Shown here piece by piece: positions 1 through 5,494 of a stretch of 6,121 nucleotides of DNA; the stretch's first letter is position 1, and each line of letters starts with the position of its first letter. The notes beneath the pieces are model-generated. The model saw only the letters and a program-made list of their open reading frames with translations. It was not told where the DNA came from and searched no databases. A program made the translations under genes and the position numbers. The stretch is taken from the NCBI GenBank assembly GCA_016650435.1, contig JAENVT010000538.1:1-6121 (forward strand), written 5' to 3'. Source of the DNA: Ilumatobacteraceae bacterium (GTDB taxonomy: Bacteria > Actinomycetota > Acidimicrobiia > Acidimicrobiales > Ilumatobacteraceae).

Positions 1-1
1 C

Positions 2-43
2 TCGGATGTGTCGAGCGTGCGCCTGATCGAGATGTGTCCATGA
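2..43 (+). CDS. 3' end of an unidentified upstream gene (partial)
   Basis: Frame 2 reads 13 codons, SDVSSVRLIEMCP, to a TGA at 41-43. This stop overlaps the ATG at 40-42 of the phosphatidylcholine synthase gene as ATGA, the usual form of translationally coupled actinobacterial genes. The overlap is the main reason to think this is a real gene end. Too little is visible to name a product. The frame of the downstream gene is also open to the window edge, so it cannot be excluded that pcs itself begins further left. Confidence 0.35.
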   Translation, partial: SDVSSVRLIEMCP

Positions 44-786
44 CGGAGTACTCCAACCGCAAAATTCGCAATGCGTGGGCTGTGCATGCCCTCACGGCCA
101 GCGGAGTGATCGTCGGCTACGTCGGGCTGAATTCTGTGATCGACGGCCACGCCCGAGCCGCCATCTTGTGGCTCGTCGGCGCGCTGATACTTGACGGGGT
201 CGACGGGCCGATCGCTCGCAAGCTCGACGTCCGATTGCGCATACCGACTCTCAATGGAAACTCACTCGATCTGATCATCGATTACTTCACATGCACGATC
301 GTGCCCGTCGCGTTCGTCAACAAGTTCGGCGTCTTACCCGAAGACACCGTCGGCCCGATGTGCTTCGCAATCCTGTTCGTCAGCGCGCTGTGGATGGCGC
401 GGACCGACCAGGAGACCCCCGATGGGTGGTTCAACGGATTCCCGGCGGAATGGAACATGATCATCCCCTCGCTGTTCCTCATCCGAGCGGATCCATGGGT
501 GAACTTCGTCATCTGCGTGATCTTCTGTGTTCTGACCCTGTCGCGCGTGCAGTTCGCCCATCCGGTGTCGGTGCGCGAGCATCGGGCGGTCTCGCTGACG
601 TTTATGATCGCCTGGCTGGCGTCGATGACCTGGCTGGCCATCGCCCAGCACGACATCAGGTCGGTGCGGCTTGTGATGATTGTCGCCTCACTGTGGACCG
701 TTGCCCAGGTCCTCATGCGCCTCGCCCGCCCCTCCAACTCCGAAGAGCGCGCTGCGCCGCCTATCTCCCAGAGCCCTCACATCTAG
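40..786 (+). CDS. pcs: Phosphatidylcholine synthase (CDP-alcohol phosphatidyltransferase family)
   Basis: This integral membrane enzyme would condense CDP-diacylglycerol with choline to give phosphatidylcholine and CMP (the one-step bacterial route, EC 2.7.8.24). From the ATG at 40 it is 248 residues, close to the usual size of Pcs. The N-terminal stretch AWAVHALTASG (residues 12-22) is typical of the family. The CDP-alcohol phosphatidyltransferase signature is complete: D52-G-V-D-G-P-I-A-R60, then G73, D77 and D81, with the wider Arg-to-Gly gap seen in Pcs rather than in phosphatidylglycerophosphate or phosphatidylserine synthases. Several hydrophobic helices follow, and the last ~20 residues are polar. 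The ATG at 40 is preferred over the in-frame GTG at 34 because it overlaps the upstream TGA (ATGA) and follows a GAG at 29-31. It is probably cotranscribed with the upstream gene. The 3' end faces a convergent gene 14 nt away. Family assignment is firm; choline specificity is inferred from the motif. Confidence 0.87.
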   Translation: MTEYSNRKIRNAWAVHALTASGVIVGYVGLNSVIDGHARAAILWLVGALILDGVDGPIARKLDVRLRIPTLNGNSLDLIIDYFTCTIVPVAFVNKFGVLPEDTVGPMCFAILFVSALWMARTDQETPDGWFNGFPAEWNMIIPSLFLIRADPWVNFVICVIFCVLTLSRVQFAHPVSVREHRAVSLTFMIAWLASMTWLAIAQHDIRSVRLVMIVASLWTVAQVLMRLARPSNSEERAAPPISQSPHI

Positions 787-800
787 CGGAGCGCCGCGGG

Positions 801-1505
801 TCAGGGAAAGAAGTGATCCATCAGTCGGTAGAGCGGCCGGGCGATTGAACGGAGCAGCCACAATCCGATGAGGACACCGATCACGAGGGCGACCACGAGA
901 CCGGCGAGGAGCAGTCGAATCGTTTGCGCCGCGGCCTGCGCGACCGTGTCGCGATCAGCCCTCACCCCGGTTGTGCCGATCTGTTGTGCCGTCGCGATCG
1001 ACGCTTCGTAAGCCTTGCGAAGGTCGCGGTCGGCTGTCAGCGACTGATTGATCGCGTCCTGCCGATCGCCATTCTGAAATTGGTCAACCTCCACTTGCAC
1101 AGCGGCAAACCAGCGATCGAAGCCGTCCTTCGCCGCGATGATCGCGTCGCGCTCGGAGTTCTCACGCGCTGCGGCTGACGCCGCCGCGAAAGCCGCGACG
1201 GCGTCCACAGCCCGGCGTTCGGCCTCATCTAGAAACTGTTCGTCACCGCTCAGCAGGAAGCCGCGCTGATCGTTCGCGATCCCTTTCGCCTCGAGCGCAG
1301 CCTCCTGAACCGCGTTCACATACGCGATGTTGGCAGTGTCGGAATGCTTCTCCTCACGATTGAGTTTCGCCACCAGCAGAATGGCCAGAGCGGCGAACGC
1401 CACGAAGAGAGCGAGCAGACCCGCGACTCCGAGGAACGCCTGGTTCCCGAGGGGACGCCTTGGCCAGCGCCGCGTTCTCGGAGAAGTACTTGAACCACTC
1501 ATCAT
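801..1505 (-). CDS. Membrane-anchored CHASE3/four-helix-bundle sensor, truncated in HAMP, no output domain
   Basis: From the ATG at 1505 this encodes 234 residues. A basic N-terminus (R10, R12, R13, R16, R17) is followed by a membrane helix at 23-46, an extracytoplasmic helical domain at about 50-190, a second helix at about 195-218, and then RSIARPLYRLMDHFFP and stop. The motif QRGFLLSGDEQFL (80-92) is the hallmark of CHASE3-type sensors in actinobacterial chemotaxis receptors and kinases. The last residues match the first helix of a HAMP domain, so the protein resembles a receptor that stops before HAMP AS2 and any signalling or kinase domain. No continuation is possible on this strand, since the pcs stop lies 14 nt beyond. 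The ATG at 1505 has GGGAG 5 nt upstream; a second ATG follows at 1502, and a GTG at 1547 would add 14 residues but lies inside the palindrome at 1531-1547. It could be a working stand-alone sensor or the remnant of a receptor. Confidence 0.75.
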   Translation of the reverse strand: MMSGSSTSPRTRRWPRRPLGNQAFLGVAGLLALFVAFAALAILLVAKLNREEKHSDTANIAYVNAVQEAALEAKGIANDQRGFLLSGDEQFLDEAERRAVDAVAAFAAASAAARENSERDAIIAAKDGFDRWFAAVQVEVDQFQNGDRQDAINQSLTADRDLRKAYEASIATAQQIGTTGVRADRDTVAQAAAQTIRLLLAGLVVALVIGVLIGLWLLRSIARPLYRLMDHFFP

Positions 1506-1530
1506 GTCGGCTCCCGTCAGCAACCCGGAG

Positions 1531-1547
1531 GTGCCGTCCGACGGCAC
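1531..1547. promoter_or_regulatory. 17-bp perfect palindrome between divergent sensor genes (candidate operator)
   Basis: GTGCCGTC-C-GACGGCAC has two perfect 8-bp arms around one central base. It lies 26 nt upstream of the preferred start of the minus-strand CHASE3 gene and about 135 nt upstream of the plus-strand DUF4118 gene, in the only divergent gap between them. A one-base centre suits a dimeric DNA-binding protein better than an RNA hairpin, although a 6-bp stem with a 5-nt loop is possible. The regulator is unknown and no binding family is recognised. Confidence 0.4.
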
Positions 1548-1681
1548 TCCTCTCGCGACGGACTCTATCTACGTTGCGAGTAACACCAACGGCCATAGTG
1601 CTGGGCGCGATTCCTAACCAAATCCACTACGTCTCGTCGGCGAACGGCCCTCATTTGGGGCGCGGCAAGATCAAGACGGCA

Positions 1682-2485
1682 ATGAGGCACCTGTCGCCGG
1701 AAGTCGAAAGAGCGGGCGGGCGGACGTTGTCGTGTGGCGCCGAGTCCCGGCACCATGTAGTCGTGCGCAATCGAGTCGTACTCGCTATGCCGATCGCTGC
1801 GTGTCTTCCCATCGCCATCGTCGTCTCACTCATTCCGTTTCGCGGCCGCGTCGAAAACACGAACGTTGCCCTTGGACTCGTCGTGGTGGTGTTGTTCGTG
1901 TCAGTTGTTGGTGGCCGTTCGGAAGGAATCGTCTCCTCGGTTTCGGCTGCCCTCGCATTCGATGTTTTTTTCACCCGCCCGTACAACTCGCTTCGGATCA
2001 CGACGTCTGACGATCTGCAAACAACCGTCCTCCTCGCGATGATCGGTGTCATCGCCGGCGAGTTGGTGGAACGTGCGCGGCGCAGCGGTGCTAGAGCGGC
2101 GACCAACGAGTCGAAACTCCAAGCGCTTTTTGAGCGGGCCGAACTCACGGCAGGCGCCGAGAGTTCCGGTGAACTCGTAGGGCTCGCCGCCCGAGAACTC
2201 ACACGTCTTCTCGACCTCAAGTCGTGTCGATACGTCAGTGGCGCGATTCCGAAGTCGATGCCCGAGCTCCGGCACAATTTCATTCGGGTGCCGGCCAACA
2301 TCGATCCTTCGGCGGGTGGCCTTGTCGGCCTGCCAGTGAGGGTGCACGGAAGGCTGCAGGGTGATTTTGTGATGGCCTTCCCGGAGCTGACGGTGGGCAC
2401 GTCGCTGACCACTGATCAGCGTCACGCAGCGGTCGCGCTCGCCGACCAATTCGGGGTCGGGCTGCTCCGCTTCCGCGACCATTGA
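1682..2485 (+). CDS. DUF4118 (KdpD-type membrane) plus GAF-like sensor protein, no kinase domain
   Basis: The protein is 267 residues from the ATG at 1682. It starts with a polar region (1-31), followed by KdpD-like membrane segments at about 32-52, 61-76, 82-97 and 112-129. The signature FDVFFTRPYNSLRI (93-106) matches the conserved FxFFxxPPYxSFxI loop of the DUF4118 domain that anchors the potassium sensor KdpD. After a basic stretch (about 130-138) comes a GAF-like fold (about 140-262) with the pattern GLVGLPVRVHGRLQGDFVMA and a final helix beginning TTDQRHAAVALADQFG, as seen in C-termini of actinobacterial DUF4118 proteins. There is no universal-stress or KdpD N-domain, no H-box and no ATPase domain, so it cannot phosphorylate by itself. 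The open frame extends back to 1460, but that part runs antisense to the CHASE3 gene and has no membrane-protein character. The start is uncertain: no good Shine-Dalgarno precedes 1682, and the GTG at 1763 and ATG at 1787 are alternatives. It is convergent with a kdpA fragment 13 nt downstream. Confidence 0.75.
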   Translation: MRHLSPEVERAGGRTLSCGAESRHHVVVRNRVVLAMPIAACLPIAIVVSLIPFRGRVENTNVALGLVVVVLFVSVVGGRSEGIVSSVSAALAFDVFFTRPYNSLRITTSDDLQTTVLLAMIGVIAGELVERARRSGARAATNESKLQALFERAELTAGAESSGELVGLAARELTRLLDLKSCRYVSGAIPKSMPELRHNFIRVPANIDPSAGGLVGLPVRVHGRLQGDFVMAFPELTVGTSLTTDQRHAAVALADQFGVGLLRFRDH

Positions 2486-2498
2486 CGCGAGCGTCTCA

Positions 2499-3101
2499 TC
2501 AGCTTCGGATCGCACGGATGACGGTGAGCGCGAGACTTGCGAAATAGGTCGTGCCGCCGACGATGAGCACCACCGCGAGCAGCAGCATTGTGAAGGTGCT
2601 TGATCCGGTGTCGAGGTCGGCGGTGCCGCCGGCGCGTCTCGGTTGCTCGATGAATGACCCGGCGAGGGCAACGACAGCCACGATGACCAAGAATCGTCCG
2701 ACCAGCATCGCCACCGCGAGACTCGTCAGCCACCACGTGCCGTTCACCGTGAGACCACCCATGGCGGACCCGTTTCCGTTGGCGGCCGATGCCGATGCGT
2801 AGAGCATCTCTGTGAGGCCATGAACGCCGGGTTGGCTGGTGGTCCCGGCCGCGACGACTGTCGAAATGGCCACGACCACGAGCACGGCTAAGGGTGTCAC
2901 CAGAGCCGCGAGCACCGTGAGCTTGAGCTGTGACGGTCCGAGCTTCTTGCCGAGATACACCGGTGTTCGCCCGATCATCAGACCGGCGATGAAGCCAACC
3001 GATCCTGGTCTGAGATCGGAGCGATGCTCGGCGTGTCCAAGCAAGCCGCACAACGCACGTACAGCCGACACGTGGCCTCGGCCTAGACCGCAAGCGCACA
3101 T
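2499..3101 (-). pseudogene. kdpA: C-terminal fragment of potassium-transporting ATPase subunit KdpA
   Basis: KdpA is the potassium-selective channel-like subunit of the KdpFABC pump, about 550-560 residues in full. Only about the last 164 residues are here, from FIAGLMIGRTPVYLGKKLG (codons 2993-2937) to the stop at 2501-2499. Visible family features are the GRTPxYLGKK motif, the last selectivity-filter loop SAANGNGSAMGGL (usually SAANNNGSAFAGL), VGRF, VALAGS and the final helix region VVLIVGG. Upstream of codon 2993 the reading frame (from an ATG at 3101 or TTG at 3113) encodes a Cys/Arg/His-rich stretch with no KdpA character. The other two minus-strand frames there do not restore it, so the first two thirds, with the other filter segments, are gone. 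No Shine-Dalgarno precedes the ATG at 3101. No kdpB or kdpC lies beside it. It is very probably non-functional as a potassium channel, though a translated membrane fragment is possible. Confidence 0.8.
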
Positions 3102-3203
3102 GCTGGGACCCAATGGAGTGCGCCGAGTAGTTCGTTCGACCTATCGACCGTCAAGCGATTCTCAATCTTGGTGGAGTCGGGGCTTAAGACTACCGATGAT
3201 CGG

Positions 3204-3224
3204 GGGTCGGGAGATTCTCGACCC
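3204..3224 (+). promoter_or_regulatory. Leader dyad/hairpin upstream of the micropeptide gene
   Basis: GGGTCG (3204-3209) pairs with CGACCC (3219-3224), and G-G-A / T-C-T inside can extend the stem, leaving a GAT loop. It ends 11 nt before the Shine-Dalgarno of the 31-residue ORF. Just upstream are the 11-bp palindrome CCGATGATCGG (3193-3203) and CTTAAG (3183-3188). A weak sigma-70-like pair, TTGGTG (3168) and TACCGA (3191) with a 17-nt gap, would place the transcript start close to this hairpin; that part is inference. It may be a 5' stabilising hairpin, part of a switch, or an operator. Confidence 0.3.
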
Positions 3225-3235
3225 AGTGTGAAGGC

Positions 3236-3243
3236 GGAGGTGA
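3236..3243 (+). promoter_or_regulatory. Very strong Shine-Dalgarno of the 31-residue ORF
   Basis: GGAGGTGA matches the anti-Shine-Dalgarno of 16S rRNA over all eight bases and ends 8 nt before the ATG at 3252. It is the strongest ribosome binding site in the window. It decides the start of the micropeptide and is the main evidence that this short frame is translated. Confidence 0.7.
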
Positions 3244-3251
3244 TTCTTTTG

Positions 3252-3347
3252 ATGATCAAGTGGAAATCAGTCGCCACGCGCATCGTACCGGCAGTGTCCT
3301 TGGTGGCACTGGTAGTCGTTGCCGCGGCGAGCAAGAAGTGGGGATGA
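3252..3347 (+). CDS. 31-residue single-helix membrane micropeptide, first gene of the cyclic-di-GMP unit
   Basis: The ATG at 3252 opens 31 codons to a TGA at 3345. The peptide begins MIKWKSVATR, continues with a hydrophobic core IVPAVSLVALVVVAAA (residues 11-26), and ends SKKWG. Basic and tryptophan residues thus flank one short membrane helix on both sides. The start has a near-perfect Shine-Dalgarno at ideal spacing. A hairpin followed by TTTT begins 9 nt after the stop, and the GGDEF-EAL gene starts 66 nt after the stop, so it sits as the first gene of that unit. I do not recognise a named family. KdpF, the small peptide of the potassium pump, was considered because of the nearby kdpA remnant, but the sequence and strand do not fit. 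It may be a small membrane modulator of the downstream enzyme, or a leader whose translation affects the hairpin. Confidence 0.6.
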   Translation: MIKWKSVATRIVPAVSLVALVVVAAASKKWG

Positions 3348-3355
3348 ACTAGCCG

Positions 3356-3392
3356 AACCCGGTCGGATGTCTTCGATGCCCGACCGGGTTTT
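3356..3392 (+). terminator. Strong hairpin with short T-tract between micropeptide and GGDEF-EAL gene (terminator or attenuator)
   Basis: AACCCGGTCGG (3356-3366) pairs perfectly over 11 bp with CCGACCGGGTT (3380-3390), with a 13-nt loop and TTTT at 3389-3392, two of which are in the stem. It starts 9 nt after the micropeptide stop and ends 20 nt before the GGDEF-EAL start. The T-tract is short, so termination may be partial; an RNA-stability element is the other reading. Placed inside the apparent operon, it would lower expression of the downstream genes relative to the micropeptide. Confidence 0.6.
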
Positions 3393-3412
3393 GCTCTGGC
3401 GGGAAGGATTTC

Positions 3413-5494
3413 ATGGTGTGGTGGAAACGTTGGCGGGGCAATGGCCGGTTGCTGACCGGTTATGTCTGCGTGCTCGCCGTTGCGGCTTCCATGCTCGCGG
3501 CTGTCTACTGGCATCGGTTCGGATTGCGCTCTCCTAATGGTCGATGGGGGGAGCTTGGCTTCCTTCTCTTGGTTCTTTGTTTGTGCGAGATGCGGCCGAT
3601 CAGTGTTGTTCGTGACGGCGGCGTCGACGACATCGTTGCCTCAACGACATTCGCGTTCGCGATCCTTCTGTCATTCGGCCCGCTGCCGGCCATGTTGGCC
3701 CAGGCCGTTGCGTCGATCTTGGCGGATGCAAAACTGCGCAAGCCACGGATCAAGGTGATCTTCAACGTCGCTCAATATTGGTTGTCTTGGGGCGCGGCAG
3801 CGGCGGTCTTCGATGCGATCGACGCTCATGTGACGTCGCTCGATCGTCTCGTGCTCACTCCGAGATGGGGTCTCGCGGTCGCTGCCGCCGCGTTGGCCTA
3901 CTTCTTCGCCAACAACGTGCTTGTCGGAGTGGCCATGGCCTTTCACAGCGCGCAGCACGTCGTCCCGACGGTCCGAGCGACGATACGAAGCGAGTGGAGC
4001 TCAGACTTCGTTCTCCTCGCCCTGACGCCCATCGTCGTCATCGTCACCGCTGAGAGCATCGCTGCACTCCCGCTGTTGCTCTTGCCGATCTTCGCCGTCT
4101 ACCGCAGCGCGACCTTGTCGGCCGAGAAGGAACATCTGGCCTTGCATGACTCCCTTACTGATCTTCCGAATCGGTTTCATTTCTCGTCCATCTTGACGAG
4201 GTCCGTCCAGCACCACACTCGACGCCCATCGGCAAGAGGGGCTGTGCTGCTGATCGACCTCGACCGGTTCAAGGAGATCAACGACACCCTCGGTCACCAA
4301 GCAGGTGATGGCCTGTTACGCATGATCGGTCCGCGCATCAGCGACGTGCTCCCGGCGGACGGGACCGTTGCGCGCCTCGGTGGCGACGAGTTCTCGGTGC
4401 TATTGCCCGATCTGGCGGACGAACCCGAGGCGATCGCGATCGCCCACCGGATCGCCAAAGCCCTCGAAGCACCGTTCCGCCTCGAGGGATTCAACATCGA
4501 AGTCGGGGCCAGCATCGGCATCGCCGTGTACCCCACGGACGGTACCGCCGACGAGGTTCTGATGAAGCGGGCCGACATCGCCATGTACCTGGCCAAGACG
4601 CATCGCACCGTCGTTGAACGATATGACCCACACCTCGATCACAACACGACCCGACGTCTCGAACTGATGGGCGAGCTGCGCACCGCCATCGCCGACGGCT
4701 CGGTCCAGTTGTACTACCAACCCAAACTCGACCTGACCTCTGGTCGGGTTCACGAAGTTGAAGCGTTGGTGCGGTGGCTCCACCCGCGTCTGGGCCTCGT
4801 GCCGCCGTCGGAATTCATCGCCCTCGCCGAGCACACCGGACTGATCCGCCCACTGACATCCCACGTCCTACGCACAGCCGTGGCGCAAGCCGCCAAGTGG
4901 CGCCGCGACGGCACACCGTTGACTGTCGCGGTCAACTTATCCGCACGCAGCGTCCACGACGGAGAGATCTTGCGCGAGGTATCGACGGTGCTCGACGACA
5001 ATGGGCTGCCGCCCAGCTTGCTGCGACTGGAGATCACAGAAAGCTCGATCATGGCAGATCCTCAGCGCGCCCGGAAAGTACTCGAGCAGTTGAGCGACAC
5101 CGGCATCCGTCTGTCAATCGACGACTTCGGCACCGGCTACTCGTCGCTCGCCTACCTCCGAGACCTGCCAATCAGCGAGATCAAGATCGACCGCTCATTC
5201 GTCACCAATGTGCTCGAGCGAGACGGTGACCAGGTAATCGTCCGATCGATCATCGACCTCGGACGAAACCTCGGACTCACATCGGTAGCCGAAGGAGTCG
5301 AGAGCGCTGCGGCGTTGAAGTGGCTGACGGGTGTCGGATGCGACTCGGTGCAGGGCTATTACGTCGCCCGCCCCATGACCACGGCTGCATTGAACGAATG
5401 GATCGCTACACGACACCACGATGCCGGAGCCGATCACCGACCGTTAGACAACGTGGTTTCGCTCGTCGCGGTCAACGGAGGCGGCGGATGTTGA
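3413..5494 (+). CDS. Membrane-bound bifunctional GGDEF-EAL protein (diguanylate cyclase / c-di-GMP phosphodiesterase)
   Basis: This 693-residue protein makes and/or breaks the second messenger cyclic-di-GMP at the membrane. Residues 1-240 are a polytopic N-terminus with a basic start (MVWWKRWRGNGR) and about six to eight hydrophobic segments, including TTFAFAILLSFGPLPAML. This type is common before actinobacterial GGDEF and HD-GYP domains; it is not a PAS or CHASE sensor. The GGDEF domain (about 242-400) has DSLTDLPNR from 246, DLDRFKEINDTLGHQAGD and intact G323-G-D-E-F327. The allosteric I-site RxxD is absent (PADG at that position), so product inhibition there is unlikely. The EAL domain (about 418-670) has E450-A-L, N508, E540, D570-D571, K591, E627, E630 and Q647, all expected metal and catalytic residues. 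The start at 3413 has GGGAAGGA just upstream. The last ~25 residues are a non-conserved tail overlapping the next gene. Which activity dominates cannot be told from sequence. Confidence 0.92.
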   Translation: MVWWKRWRGNGRLLTGYVCVLAVAASMLAAVYWHRFGLRSPNGRWGELGFLLLVLCLCEMRPISVVRDGGVDDIVASTTFAFAILLSFGPLPAMLAQAVASILADAKLRKPRIKVIFNVAQYWLSWGAAAAVFDAIDAHVTSLDRLVLTPRWGLAVAAAALAYFFANNVLVGVAMAFHSAQHVVPTVRATIRSEWSSDFVLLALTPIVVIVTAESIAALPLLLLPIFAVYRSATLSAEKEHLALHDSLTDLPNRFHFSSILTRSVQHHTRRPSARGAVLLIDLDRFKEINDTLGHQAGDGLLRMIGPRISDVLPADGTVARLGGDEFSVLLPDLADEPEAIAIAHRIAKALEAPFRLEGFNIEVGASIGIAVYPTDGTADEVLMKRADIAMYLAKTHRTVVERYDPHLDHNTTRRLELMGELRTAIADGSVQLYYQPKLDLTSGRVHEVEALVRWLHPRLGLVPPSEFIALAEHTGLIRPLTSHVLRTAVAQAAKWRRDGTPLTVAVNLSARSVHDGEILREVSTVLDDNGLPPSLLRLEITESSIMADPQRARKVLEQLSDTGIRLSIDDFGTGYSSLAYLRDLPISEIKIDRSFVTNVLERDGDQVIVRSIIDLGRNLGLTSVAEGVESAAALKWLTGVGCDSVQGYYVARPMTTAALNEWIATRHHDAGADHRPLDNVVSLVAVNGGGGC
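5477..5481 (+). promoter_or_regulatory. Shine-Dalgarno of the DUF5317 gene inside the GGDEF-EAL coding end
   Basis: GGAGG lies 6 nt before the ATG at 5488 and within the last codons of the GGDEF-EAL gene. It fixes the start of the DUF5317 protein at 5488, rather than any start further upstream in the open frame that reaches back to 5320. Confidence 0.65.

Noticed and set aside
1460..1681. Longer start for the DUF4118 gene at 1460
   Set aside because: The extra 74 residues run antisense to the CHASE3 gene and across the palindrome, are Arg/Ser/Thr-rich, and show no domain. The overlap reflects an open GC-rich frame.
2484..2495. GACGC-GA-GCGTC dyad in the convergent gap as a bidirectional terminator
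   Set aside because: Usable RNA stem is only about 4-5 bp and no T-run follows on either strand.
2422..3099. 225-codon minus-strand frame over the kdpA fragment
   Set aside because: It is Arg/His-rich with no domain pattern, whereas the frame beside it reads clear KdpA. It is a shadow of the kdpA codons.
3183..3199. FliA/WhiG-type promoter from CTTAAG and ACCGATGA
   Set aside because: The two elements are about 4 nt apart instead of about 15, and no TAAA-like box lies at the right distance.
3114..3251. Class I or II c-di-GMP riboswitch in the leader of the GGDEF-EAL unit
   Set aside because: The conserved core strings of the class I aptamer are not present, and I could not build the class II pseudoknot. 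Only simple dyads are visible.
3252..3347. Micropeptide as KdpF, given the kdpA fragment nearby
   Set aside because: It lies on the opposite strand to the kdpA fragment and upstream of an unrelated gene. It has basic/Trp ends unlike the KdpF peptides I know.
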